Assembly (NCBI GenBank): GCA_964359085.1
Contig: CAYHRT010000005.1
Location: 1 to 39,111, forward strand
Direction: 5' to 3'
DNA: 39,111 bases
Origin: GWA2-49-15 sp964359085
GTDB taxonomy: Bacteria > Bdellovibrionota > Bacteriovoracia > Bacteriovoracales > Bacteriovoracaceae
Positions within the stretch are counted from its first letter, which is position 1, and every line of letters begins with the position of its first letter. Positions 1 through 8,877 of this stretch are shown one piece after another. The position numbers and the translations under genes are program-made. The notes beneath the pieces are model-generated. The model was not told the DNA's origin. It worked only from the letters and a program-made list of their open reading frames with translations, and ran no database searches.

Positions 1-291
1 AAATTTGCCTCGCGCTGGTTTACCTGGATTTTTTCCCCTATTGCATGGGCCATTGTGCATGAAGCGACGGCCTCACGGCATGTTCTGCCCGACATGAATT
101 ATGTTCCCATCCTGCTCATCCACGGGACAGCTGATCACATCATTCCACTCTCGTTTGGAAAGGACATATACGAAATGCTTCCCCCAGGAAAAAAAGATTT
201 TTGGCAGGTGGAAGGAGCAGACCATCTTGAAACTTATCACCATGGCCCCGAGTATAAAGAAAAATTGGTGGAGTTCATCCAAAAACATTAA
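1..291 (+). CDS. alpha/beta hydrolase, C-terminal fragment
   Basis: The reading frame is open from the first base of the window, so this is the 3' end of a longer gene whose start lies outside. The visible 96 residues look like the last part of an alpha/beta hydrolase fold (serine hydrolase/esterase type). IHGTADHIIP is the typical segment after beta strand 7 that carries the catalytic Asp, and the later GADHLETY segment carries the catalytic His. The nucleophile elbow (GxSxG) would be upstream and is not visible, so substrate and exact family cannot be given. A GTG at 55 is in frame but only internal. The gene ends seven bases before the convergent DUF4105 gene, and no clear terminator hairpin is seen between them. 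Confidence 0.75.
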   Translation, partial: KFASRWFTWIFSPIAWAIVHEATASRHVLPDMNYVPILLIHGTADHIIPLSFGKDIYEMLPPGKKDFWQVEGADHLETYHHGPEYKEKLVEFIQKH

Positions 292-297
292 TATATT

Positions 298-2238
298 TTA
301 AAAGGTCCAACCCAACACAATCTGATTTTGAAAATAGCTCGTGCCGATTTTCTGCCCACGTTGAAATCTCTGACACAAAAAACGAATGTCTAAATCCTGG
401 GCAAGAAAATAGGAAAGGCCAAATTGTGACCAAAGGTTCCAGGTAAATTTATTCTTTCCAAAGAAATCACTCTGATACGTTAATTCCAAATGGAGCTTGG
501 CCTTATGATTGAGATTGCTAATACTCCCCAGTGTCGCCCACGGGCCAGATCTTATTTTATTTTTTGCAAAATAAGCATATTCAAAATTCCATTTTGCCAA
601 CGTGTAGAGCAGCGAAGTCTCCTGAAAAAATGAAAAAGCATATCCGGCAGACGGGAGGAATTGCCATGTCTCCTGATCAATCATGTCCACAGGGTGCTGA
701 TAGGCCCCTCGCAATCCCCATGAAAGCGGCTTCTCGTAGGCGTTGATTGGAACGAGTGAAAGGGAATCAAAAAATGTTAGCTCGCGAATTCGATATTCAA
801 ATTCTGATTTCTTTCGCTCATAACGATGAGCATGCAATTGTAAAACATTGAGGCGTGAGAATGGTGAAAATCCGGCATCTCTGTTAAGAAGATCATGAAG
901 TGCGGGACGATAACTTAGAATTTCTAGCTCTCTTCCGTCCACAAAACCCAAACTGAGCGCAATCTGTGATGTTCCATGGCCTTGGTTCGGTTTTTCATGA
1001 ATAGGCTTTTCTAACTTCTTAGCTTCCGTTGTCACGCCAAGTTTGGCCCGCAGAATAAGTGCCCGGTTATAGAGACTTTCCTGTCCCTCCTTGAACTTCA
1101 TTTTATTTTCAATTTTTTTATAAAGTAAATATTGCACCAGGGAATCTAAGAATAAAGGACTCTCGGAAAATTTTTCCAGTGGGATATCACCTGAGACAAC
1201 CGAAGCAAAGGCAGCTTGCTGGGCATTGGGTAATTGGGTGGTAAGATGATGCAGACGCTTTTGCAATGCAGGTCTGTATTTGAGGTCGACAACTGCACCG
1301 GGAATATCAGCTACCACCTTAATTGTTTCAAAGGGAACAGTATACAGAAGAAAACCACGAGTTAAATCCCATTCTGGTTTCGCAACATCGAGAATGGTCA
1401 GAAGATGAAAAGAACAATTCTCATCAAGAAAGTAATAATAAAAAAAAGTATTTTTGGACACTTCCCAAAAATGCGCCATCATGCGTTTGGTGGAAATCTC
1501 ATCGATATTAAGTTCATATTCCCATAAATCTCGGCCTTCACCTTCATTGTACTCACGTACTTTCATATAATATGGTTCCATTGAAAATGCGCCAACAAAT
1601 CCACCCAAAAGGCCTCTTAACGCATAAGCTATTCCATCTGTATCATTGGTGGCAGCAGCATATGATATAAAGTAGTCCAGTAGATCCATATGTTTCATGT
1701 CATGACTTCCGCGCTGACTTCGCGATGATTTGTTGGAAATAATACGCAAAAAGGTATGGCCCATGGCAGATCCGGGATTGTTAGGAAAATTTGAAGCAAA
1801 AACCAGGGCCACTCCAACCGGATCAAGATTCTGCATCCATTCCTGAAAATCAGGACAAAGCTGATCCTCAATATTAAGAGCAAGTTTCTCTTTCAAATAG
1901 CGATAGCGTTCAGGAAAACGACATTGTGGATGAAGGTTGAGATTTTCCGATGGGCCACTCAAAAAAGCTTGGGTCGATGCTTCGGCTTCGGCCGGCAAAT
2001 TCCAACGGCCCTCCGGTGAAAAATAAAAATAATCACCATCTGCTTGACCTTTTCTAGATTTTCCAAACAAGGTGCCAAGAAGAGAAGGTTGATAGTGCAT
2101 TAACTTCTGAAAATAAATGTCATGTTTGAATTGATCGAAATTAATTTGAGAGAGATCAAAACATTGGGCCCGGCGTGAAGCCAGGCCCAAGATAATAAAA
2201 ACTAAGATCCACTTAAGAATTATGAACGATGCCCGCAT
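298..2238 (-). CDS. DUF4105 (Lnb N-terminal domain) periplasmic protein
   Basis: This 646-residue protein begins with a hydrophobic export signal (about residues 1-26). A DUF4105/Lnb_N-type domain follows; its hallmark is around residues 146-167 (FASNFPNNPGSAMGHTFLRI), with a second conserved patch near residue 270 (DENCSFHLL). The His of GHTFLR and the Cys of ENCSFH are the residues usually conserved in this family, which has been compared with papain-like folds; the biochemical function is not established. The C-terminal 200 residues are rich in alternating aromatic and polar stretches and may be a beta-rich or outer-membrane-associated region. The start overlaps the end of the upstream DUF3015 gene by 19 bp, indicating co-translation. 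Family assignment is fairly sure; enzymatic role unknown. Confidence 0.85.
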   Translation of the reverse strand: MRASFIILKWILVFIILGLASRRAQCFDLSQINFDQFKHDIYFQKLMHYQPSLLGTLFGKSRKGQADGDYFYFSPEGRWNLPAEAEASTQAFLSGPSENLNLHPQCRFPERYRYLKEKLALNIEDQLCPDFQEWMQNLDPVGVALVFASNFPNNPGSAMGHTFLRIISNKSSRSQRGSHDMKHMDLLDYFISYAAATNDTDGIAYALRGLLGGFVGAFSMEPYYMKVREYNEGEGRDLWEYELNIDEISTKRMMAHFWEVSKNTFFYYYFLDENCSFHLLTILDVAKPEWDLTRGFLLYTVPFETIKVVADIPGAVVDLKYRPALQKRLHHLTTQLPNAQQAAFASVVSGDIPLEKFSESPLFLDSLVQYLLYKKIENKMKFKEGQESLYNRALILRAKLGVTTEAKKLEKPIHEKPNQGHGTSQIALSLGFVDGRELEILSYRPALHDLLNRDAGFSPFSRLNVLQLHAHRYERKKSEFEYRIRELTFFDSLSLVPINAYEKPLSWGLRGAYQHPVDMIDQETWQFLPSAGYAFSFFQETSLLYTLAKWNFEYAYFAKNKIRSGPWATLGSISNLNHKAKLHLELTYQSDFFGKNKFTWNLWSQFGLSYFLAQDLDIRFLCQRFQRGQKIGTSYFQNQIVLGWTF

Positions 2239-2723
2239 TGTCCAGCAAGTTTAGAATTATTCTCTATCACACTTTTCATGGCCTGTAATGCGCTGGAATA
2301 GTTTGTCCCAATTGTAAAAACTTTTTCAAAATTCTTTTGGGCCTCTGACTTAAAAATAACATGGGAACCATCCGAGCAACCTAAAGCACGTGCCCAGCCA
2401 CTTAAGTATTCACCCTCACCTGCGGCGGCTTCTGCCACAAGAAACTCATAATTCGCTTGAGTGTAATGAATATCCATCTGTTCGGTCTTTACAATATCAT
2501 GCTTGGCACATCCGCTTGTTCCAGAGGTCATTGCAAATGAATTGCTCGATGTTGCATTGGTTAAGGCGCGCGTAGCAGAACCTGATGTCGTCATGGACTT
2601 TGTCACTTGCCAACCTAAACCACAGCCAGATGAACCATCATCAGCTGAAGCGTTAAACTGAACAAATACGTTAATTCCGACGAACAAAAAAACAAATAAA
2701 AAAATAGCATGAAACATTTTCAT
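2220..2723 (-). CDS. DUF3015 family exported protein
   Basis: This is a 167-residue protein with a signal peptide (MKMFHAIFLFVFLFVGINVF...) and a mature part starting near the Ala-Asp-Asp-Gly segment. The mature region has the DUF3015 pattern: a GCGLGWQV motif, a Thr/Ser-rich stretch, TSGTSGCAKHDIV, and a later part with Cys in ALGCSDG and a C-terminal CGHRS. Conserved cysteines suggest disulfides in the periplasm. I chose ATG 2723 because a GGGAGG ribosome site lies four bases upstream; a TTG at 2735 is in frame but would put the RBS inside the gene. It precedes and overlaps the DUF4105 gene, a pairing that suggests a shared envelope function. No molecular function is known to me for the family. 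Confidence 0.82.
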   Translation of the reverse strand: MKMFHAIFLFVFLFVGINVFVQFNASADDGSSGCGLGWQVTKSMTTSGSATRALTNATSSNSFAMTSGTSGCAKHDIVKTEQMDIHYTQANYEFLVAEAAAGEGEYLSGWARALGCSDGSHVIFKSEAQKNFEKVFTIGTNYSSALQAMKSVIENNSKLAGQCGHRS

Positions 2724-2815
2724 TTTTCCTCCCAATTAATTCTCGTACAGATTTTTTATCTTACTATTGTCGCTATTCTCGCAAGAAAAAGAAAGCTGGT
2801 CACTAGAAAATAATA

Positions 2816-3466
2816 CTAAATAATAATAATAAAACTGGCGGTAAATTGTGTCTCATCTAAGTTAATCTTTGTGTCATGGAGAGTTTCAAAAGGCCCCGTA
2901 TTGGCGAACATCCGTGCATAACCGACTCTTATACCCCACTTTTTAAAGACAAAGCGCACACCCGCTTCGCCAAAATACCCCTTAAAAGAACGCTGATCTT
3001 CCCGCTTAAATCCTAAAGCATTGCCGTTCGTAGCACGAAATTGGTCTTCATCCCAGACCAACCCCAAACGGCCCAAGAGCCCGCCAGCTCCAAGATAGAG
3101 AAATCCGAAATAGGTTCTCAAACCGCCCCTGCTAATAACCTGAGTACCTATCATTCTTATATCTGCCTGGGTCAAAGTGACGCTCTCCGTACGGTTGGTA
3201 TAATCGTAAACCCCAAGCCCGGACTGATGAAAATAATCAAATCCAAAAAAAAGCGAAAGCTTCAACCAAATATGTTGCTCAACATCGACGCGTAATAGAT
3301 AACCATTGTTCATGTTCAGGTAAGGCGTTTGGGTAGAAGTGATCTCTTCAGAAGTCCAATGAGGTGCCTTCCCCATGCCAACACTGACAAGAGTTGCAGT
3401 GGCATAGGCCTGATTCAAAAACAAGACCAGACAGAATACCAATAAAATAACAATGTGCAATTTCAT
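2816..3466 (-). CDS. small outer-membrane beta-barrel protein
   Basis: This is a 216-residue protein with a clear signal peptide (MKLHIVILLVFCLVLFLNQAYA) and alternating hydrophobic/polar strands with frequent aromatic residues, for example FFGFDYFHQSG, TYFGFLYLGAG and WGIRVGYARMF. This is the look of an 8-stranded outer-membrane barrel of the OmpW/OmpA-transmembrane size class. The last residues FTASFIIII would be the final strand, though a C-terminal Phe is lacking. It lies 27 bp downstream of the U32-type gene on the same strand and may be the last gene of that transcript. The specific function is not recognisable; it could be a porin-like, adhesion or assembly protein. Confidence 0.65.
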   Translation of the reverse strand: MKLHIVILLVFCLVLFLNQAYATATLVSVGMGKAPHWTSEEITSTQTPYLNMNNGYLLRVDVEQHIWLKLSLFFGFDYFHQSGLGVYDYTNRTESVTLTQADIRMIGTQVISRGGLRTYFGFLYLGAGGLLGRLGLVWDEDQFRATNGNALGFKREDQRSFKGYFGEAGVRFVFKKWGIRVGYARMFANTGPFETLHDTKINLDETQFTASFIIII

Positions 3467-3493
3467 AGCAAATTACACTCGCAAATTGGGACC

Positions 3494-4744
3494 TTACAGC
3501 CAAAGTTTCGAGGTCCTCAAATCAGTTTCAATTTGTTTGTGAAGTCCCACGCACTTTTGCTGATGGGCCGAGTTAATGGTGATGGCCTGCTCGGCAAAGT
3601 TATGACAGTGGCGGCACTCTTCGCAAACTACATCGCGACAGCCTTTGGTTAAGAAGCGATCAATAAACCCATCGAGCTTGCGGTTATCAATGTAAATAGG
3701 TGCAGGGCCGCTCAACTCTTGCAGCATCCCGCGTTCGCGCGCCAATTCTTGGAAAGGCAAGAGCCGCCAAACCTTGACCCGGAAAGGACGGAAGAGAAAA
3801 AGAAGACTCCGCAGCATTTTTTTTCGAAGACCACTTTGCGAGTCAGATTGGCTGGCCTTACTTTGTCCATAGGGTTGGACAATATCCAACAAATTTCCCT
3901 CATATCGACCTTCGCTGTAGGCCCGCACGCGAGAAACCATCATGTCTGTGGGAAGATTGCGCTCCACGATCTTAAAACGATCAAATCCCATTTCTACATA
4001 GTGTTTTAAATCTTCCGGTCTAATCCAATCGGCCCTGATCATATTGACAGGTTCTTCCAGCTTCATACGGGAACATTCCATAATACAATGATCAATGACA
4101 AAACCGCCGCTGGAGTGTCCGCGCTGAGAACTATGCGCTAGTAAATTCATATGTGGTTCACGCAAGCTACAACTCTGCAGACAGCTATTATTTACTAATA
4201 GCTCCAGTCCGCAGGTCAGTGATTTGCGCAAAGTTTTAAGGGTACGGAATTCACGGTTCACGGTTTGCGAATCAAGGCAGATGACATCGGCACCTTGCTC
4301 TTCCCAATATTTTGCCTTTCGCAAATGATCGACCCCGGCAAACACAGAAATGCGAACCTTGAGATGGGGATATTGCTGCTTGATCAGCCTGAGAAGCAAG
4401 GGATTGCTGACAGTAACAGCGGTCGCTCCTATTTTAGTAATCCAATCTAGAAGACGGCGGATCTCTTTTTGTCCGTGGGTGGTTATTTCTTTGTTATCGA
4501 GACAAGCGGCATTTAAGAGATAGTTGAAACCAATTTTGGCCTTGCGGACATAGGCCACATGAGTGGCCAACTTGCTCTTACTGATTTGGTTTAACATGTA
4601 ACTCGATCGACCACCGCCGACATAATCGCTGGGCAATTTGCCATAGAGTTCACTCACAGGAAAAGTCTTGAGCCTATCAACTAAGACCGAATCAAAGTTC
4701 GTGGCGACTGAAAAAGACACCGCATGAGCAGCTGGAATGTTCAA
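3494..4744 (-). CDS. peptidase U32-family (UbiU/UbiV/YhbU-like) protein
   Basis: This 416-residue protein is of the U32 family, whose members (UbiU, UbiV, RlhA, TrhP) are mostly Fe-S dependent hydroxylation or RNA/quinone modification factors rather than proteases. Visible family features are YGKLPSDYVGGGRS near the start, a TIM-barrel-like alternation (AVTVSNPLLLRL, VRISVFAGVDH, GADVICLDSQTVNREF) and LELLVNNSCLQSC. Cysteines pair as CxxxC at about 188/192 and 220/224, suiting a [4Fe-4S] site, and a C-terminal CEECRHC adds more. The start is TTG 4744 with a good GGAG site seven bases upstream; the next in-frame Met is about 49 codons later and would lose the conserved N-terminus. It lies ten bases after the degenerate HD-GYP gene. 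Substrate unknown. Confidence 0.8.
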   Translation of the reverse strand: MNIPAAHAVSFSVATNFDSVLVDRLKTFPVSELYGKLPSDYVGGGRSSYMLNQISKSKLATHVAYVRKAKIGFNYLLNAACLDNKEITTHGQKEIRRLLDWITKIGATAVTVSNPLLLRLIKQQYPHLKVRISVFAGVDHLRKAKYWEEQGADVICLDSQTVNREFRTLKTLRKSLTCGLELLVNNSCLQSCSLREPHMNLLAHSSQRGHSSGGFVIDHCIMECSRMKLEEPVNMIRADWIRPEDLKHYVEMGFDRFKIVERNLPTDMMVSRVRAYSEGRYEGNLLDIVQPYGQSKASQSDSQSGLRKKMLRSLLFLFRPFRVKVWRLLPFQELARERGMLQELSGPAPIYIDNRKLDGFIDRFLTKGCRDVVCEECRHCHNFAEQAITINSAHQQKCVGLHKQIETDLRTSKLWL

Positions 4745-4754
4745 AATATTTCTC

Positions 4755-6074
4755 CTACTTTCCTACCACTGATTTCAAACAATCAATGGCCTTCTGATAC
4801 ACGCCACTCTTAAAAAAGACAACGTATTTTTGCGCCAGGACATCGACATCTGTATTACCACCGCACATTAATTCAACGGCAAAACTTTCGGCAATAATAA
4901 AGATGCCCGTTAAGGGAGTAATCTGGGCGGCAGCCGAACTAAAAAAACCATTGCCGTGAATGCTGCCATGGTGACCTTTCACAATTTTAACAACTTCAGA
5001 TGAAATACCATTCACACCTTCCAACTTCCGGGCCGCTTCAGCGGCATGATTAGAAATTAAATTTCGGTCAGATCGAGAGAAGCTAGACTGTTCCAGGGCC
5101 TCCTCAGTTCGAATCTTAATTTGTTCGGGCGTGGTCAGCAGCAGATCATTAAAAAAACAAGCAGTCACGATGTATTGCTTATGGGTTTCTTCCGCCCATT
5201 CACTTTTATCCAACATGCTCATGGCCAAGAGCGAAGTGAGGTAGCTCTGTTTATACTTGAAACCTCCTGTGGTACTTTGGACTTTTGCCATCAGATCTCC
5301 CATTCCTTTGATACTTTTCACCTTCTGCAGCGAGACCTCGGCAGTCTTTTGGGCCAAATGAACGGCACTGTCACTTATGCCAATATTGGTTAAGAGTTCA
5401 CAGACCGATGAGTGAATTTCTTCGATGTTAACGACACTGTCGTTTGACGTCTTTAAATCCTCAACCAGAGACTCAAAACGGGAGAGCATCCGTTTAGTGA
5501 AAAGGCCCACTGCACCTACTTCAATATAAAGCAATTCCACTCCCTTTTGCTGAAGGCCCTTCAAATAGGACATGTCAATGCTGTCGCCACCCTTGATCAC
5601 TTTAATAAATTTTTCCCGTTCACTATTCTTGGCAAGAGCGACATAAATATCGGCCGGTGCTTGGGCAACGTATTCAAAATTCTGAATACCCAAACCGAGA
5701 TGTGTTTGCTTCTCACTTTTCAAATTAGAAAAATCTGGAATCTCTTTTTTTAAAAACTCAATGACTTGCGAGGAGAGAACCTTCTGGGGAAGAACATGCA
5801 GACCTGCATAGGTCTCTTTACTTCCAGGGCCGAGACAAATTAAATCTATATCTATCTTATTTTTCTTAAGATATTTTGCCACTTCATCAGAAGCAGCAGC
5901 GCCTTCAACGACATCTTTGGTAATCACCATGCCAATATTTTGTAGGATCTCCAAAAAGCCTATTGCATCTTCAACACTTGTGCGAACAATCGCCTCACTT
6001 TGCAATTCTTGAGCGATGAGCAGCGCTAACTCATCGCCTTTTATTTTGTCTTGGTTAACAATCAAAATCTGCAT
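4755..6074 (-). CDS. receiver-like / degenerate HD-GYP domain protein
   Basis: This is a 439-residue cytoplasmic protein. Residues 1-115 resemble a response-regulator receiver (MQILIVNQD start) but align a Lys (K53) where the phosphorylated Asp is expected, with D54 adjacent. Residues 135-200 resemble the DUF3391-type region seen before HD-GYP domains (DIYVALAKNSEREKFIKVIKGGD). Residues 230-439 follow the HD-GYP helical pattern: NHAAEAARKL near 342 and HHGSIHGNGF near 368. The HDIGK metal site is replaced by FFNDLLLT (about 307-314) and the GYP triad is missing. It is therefore probably not an active cyclic-di-GMP phosphodiesterase and may act as a binding or scaffold protein. The start has a GAGGAAAG ribosome site. 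It sits seven bases after the spermidine synthase-like gene. Confidence 0.7.
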   Translation of the reverse strand: MQILIVNQDKIKGDELALLIAQELQSEAIVRTSVEDAIGFLEILQNIGMVITKDVVEGAAASDEVAKYLKKNKIDIDLICLGPGSKETYAGLHVLPQKVLSSQVIEFLKKEIPDFSNLKSEKQTHLGLGIQNFEYVAQAPADIYVALAKNSEREKFIKVIKGGDSIDMSYLKGLQQKGVELLYIEVGAVGLFTKRMLSRFESLVEDLKTSNDSVVNIEEIHSSVCELLTNIGISDSAVHLAQKTAEVSLQKVKSIKGMGDLMAKVQSTTGGFKYKQSYLTSLLAMSMLDKSEWAEETHKQYIVTACFFNDLLLTTPEQIKIRTEEALEQSSFSRSDRNLISNHAAEAARKLEGVNGISSEVVKIVKGHHGSIHGNGFFSSAAAQITPLTGIFIIAESFAVELMCGGNTDVDVLAQKYVVFFKSGVYQKAIDCLKSVVGK

Positions 6075-6081
6075 CTTTCCT

Positions 6082-8877
6082 CTAGTACTCTTTCACGTAA
6101 TCGCCGGAATGAACCGCTATCTGTTTGGGACGAATTTCACTTAATTTCTTTTGCCAATATCTCACTTGGTCAGTCACAAGAATACTACGTTTTAAGGCAT
6201 CTTGCAGCGTTTGTTGATACTGTTCATAACTACCGTCTTTAAGTAATTCTTCTAGATAAACTATAAGCACATCCATTTTCTCAAGTTTGTTTGTTATTTT
6301 CAGTATATCCTCATACAAAAAATTCAAATCAGCCTTTTCTAGAAATTTTCCGTGTCTAAGCATTGCATAACTAAACAAACGTTCTTTCACATCTTTCCCG
6401 TGTTCCCAATTTTTTTTTGCTTCAAAAATCATTCCATAGAGACAAGGCAAATTTGTGAAAACTCCACGCAGGGAAGAACGTCTTTCGCACGCAAAAGGGC
6501 CCATTTCCATCTTAGCGATGGCCTCCATTAAGACATGGCGAATCGCAACATGTCCGGCATCGAAAGCAAAGTGTCGCGCTGCATACGGGTCAATAAGAGT
6601 TTGATGACGAATAGAAGTCTCTAGGAAAAAATCTCTGAAAGCATGCCGGGCCAAGGCCGGCCTGAAGATGTCGTGGGCCGGACCATCGAGTGTATGGGCC
6701 AAATAATCCGACTCTCGTGTGGTGAAGTCCTCAAGGAAATCTATGGCATCTATTGAGGGTAAATTACAACCATAGATCGCCTCTTGAACTTGAGGATTTC
6801 TTGCGCGCATCATAAATTTTTTGCCAAAATTATTTGTTTTCGAGGCCAAGATTGCCCAGTCTCCCAAGTGTGTGCGATAAATTTTTGTATAGGGAAAAGA
6901 TTCATGTAAATTGCGAAGAATACTTCCTAATAGGGGAGCGCTCAAGGCATAGGTTTGCACCCATTGGAGAAAGACCCCATCGGTAGCTAAACGCGCACTA
7001 ACTTTTTGGTAAAAATAGCTTGTAAAAAGATTTTCTACTCCGACGGTCCATGGATTCGTGGGTTCCGAAATGATGATCTGGTAAGTATCACCCTCTTTTT
7101 TTAGAAATTTAAAAGCATCAAGCTCATACAGATGCACTTTGGGATTTTTTAAAACATGATAGTTGGCAGTAGAAAAATGTGTATTTGCCTTTACCACCTT
7201 GGGAGAAATTTCCACAATATCGACTTGTTTGACGTCTGGAAATTGACTCAACATTCCAGCTGTTAACCCTGTACCAAGACCTATGACCAGCCCATTCATG
7301 GGCCCTTCGGTGGACACTTTGAGATACGGAATTATCGCCGCCATTACAAGCGTGCTGTAATCACCGACAATATTTGAATCTGATTTTCCATTCACTTGGA
7401 TGCTCAGATCATCGTCTTTTATTCCTTTGGTTACGGCCACAGTGGTGCTCGCACCATCCTCAAAAAAGAGCGCACTTAAAGTTGGTAAACTAAACAACCC
7501 ATGAAAACTATATGAGCGCAAGGTTCTATCGCGAAAAGTTCCAGCAGCGTGGAAGACACGATTCCATTCCTGAATTACGTGTGTCCCAGAAACTATTAAG
7601 GCCAGTAAAACAGCAATGCGTAAAAATTTAGAAGTCGGAATTTTGATAAAAACGTATATAGTCAAGAGCGCTAACAATCCGATGGCAATTCTATAAAGCC
7701 AATCAATACCTATGCTATCCATCAATAGATGCCCTAAAAAAACAGCTCCGACAAAAGTTCCAAGAGTATTGCAACAATATATGAGCGCACAGATGCGTCC
7801 ATAGTTCGCACCATTTTTGGGAGACAGAGCATAGGAAAGAGGTAACAGGCGGCCAGCAAAAAAAATGCCAGGGAATAGACATAGAATCAAGAGAGCAAAG
7901 CAAATAAGATAGTAGATAGGAAAGTTGACAGGATGCGAGATCATCAACACTCTTATATTACTCGTCCATAAGGGTAAATATGGCACAACTAAAAATGAAA
8001 ACGATAAGAATAAAACTGCAAAGACCAAACTTACCATGAGTGAGTTGTCTGTATATTTTTTTAAAGTGATTCCTGAAAGCCCTAATGCTCCCACAAATAC
8101 GGCCACTACCATGGGAAAAATGATGTAAGACATTCCGATGGTCAGCCCCCATAAACGGAACCAAATAATTTCTAGACCCAAAAGTGAAAAACCTGAAGTA
8201 AACGCCAGAACGTAATAAAACCACGGCGCAAAGTTACCCGGCATCAGTCCAACACTCTTGGCGACCGGTTTTTCAATATCACCCGTTAAACGATTGAAGA
8301 GATAAAAAATGGCAACTAGCACATTGATGATACCCACTACGCGAAGTCCATTTAAGGCCCCGAGAAAGGGCATAATAACTAAAGTCCCAACCACAACACC
8401 AATCAACGCGCCTAACGTATTGAGGCCATAAACTTTTGTATGAACAGTATTAATCTCACAATAATCTTCCGGCAAAACAGAAGTCATGACAGGCACCGTC
8501 GCTCCCATTAAAAAGGTAGGCGGTATATATAAAATGCCAGAGACCAGGATTTGCCCAAAAAATGTTTCGGTTGAGGCCGGCCATAATTCGAAAAAAATAT
8601 GAAATAAATTAGGGAAAAAAAATGCGTATACTCCTATCAGAATTTCTGCCCATCCATAGAGTTTTAAAAAATGGCATCGTGTTTTTATACGCGTCGAGAG
8701 AATTCCAAAACCATAATAACCACCAGATAGGCCCAGAAGAAATGTGGCAACCACCAAGGTTGAGGCCCTGGCATCACTCCCAAGAAGAAGGGAAGTTAAA
8801 TGCTGCCATAACATTTGATAGATTAAGGCGAATGTTCCCGTCACAAAAACAATTGTCAAATAGAGATTTCTAAACAT
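6082..8877 (-). CDS. membrane-fused spermidine synthase-like protein
   Basis: This is a 931-residue three-part protein. Residues 1-430 carry about a dozen hydrophobic helices, like the transporter-like N-terminal half of fused MFS/spermidine synthase proteins. Residues 465-690 form a polyamine-synthase/methyltransferase fold: GLVIGLGTGLTAGML (about 529-543) binds the nucleotide-type cosubstrate, VDIVEISPK carries the acidic residue for its ribose, LDAFKFL (near 587) is the next motif, and IIISEPTNPW (about 601-610) stands where true spermidine synthases have a catalytic Asp region. Residues 700-931 are an additional mostly helical tail. Whether it makes polyamines is doubtful, because the catalytic region follows the fused-family pattern. 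The start overlaps the GNAT gene by eight bases, so the two are co-translated. Confidence 0.83.
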   Translation of the reverse strand: MFRNLYLTIVFVTGTFALIYQMLWQHLTSLLLGSDARASTLVVATFLLGLSGGYYGFGILSTRIKTRCHFLKLYGWAEILIGVYAFFFPNLFHIFFELWPASTETFFGQILVSGILYIPPTFLMGATVPVMTSVLPEDYCEINTVHTKVYGLNTLGALIGVVVGTLVIMPFLGALNGLRVVGIINVLVAIFYLFNRLTGDIEKPVAKSVGLMPGNFAPWFYYVLAFTSGFSLLGLEIIWFRLWGLTIGMSYIIFPMVVAVFVGALGLSGITLKKYTDNSLMVSLVFAVLFLSFSFLVVPYLPLWTSNIRVLMISHPVNFPIYYLICFALLILCLFPGIFFAGRLLPLSYALSPKNGANYGRICALIYCCNTLGTFVGAVFLGHLLMDSIGIDWLYRIAIGLLALLTIYVFIKIPTSKFLRIAVLLALIVSGTHVIQEWNRVFHAAGTFRDRTLRSYSFHGLFSLPTLSALFFEDGASTTVAVTKGIKDDDLSIQVNGKSDSNIVGDYSTLVMAAIIPYLKVSTEGPMNGLVIGLGTGLTAGMLSQFPDVKQVDIVEISPKVVKANTHFSTANYHVLKNPKVHLYELDAFKFLKKEGDTYQIIISEPTNPWTVGVENLFTSYFYQKVSARLATDGVFLQWVQTYALSAPLLGSILRNLHESFPYTKIYRTHLGDWAILASKTNNFGKKFMMRARNPQVQEAIYGCNLPSIDAIDFLEDFTTRESDYLAHTLDGPAHDIFRPALARHAFRDFFLETSIRHQTLIDPYAARHFAFDAGHVAIRHVLMEAIAKMEMGPFACERRSSLRGVFTNLPCLYGMIFEAKKNWEHGKDVKERLFSYAMLRHGKFLEKADLNFLYEDILKITNKLEKMDVLIVYLEELLKDGSYEQYQQTLQDALKRSILVTDQVRYWQKKLSEIRPKQIAVHSGDYVKEY

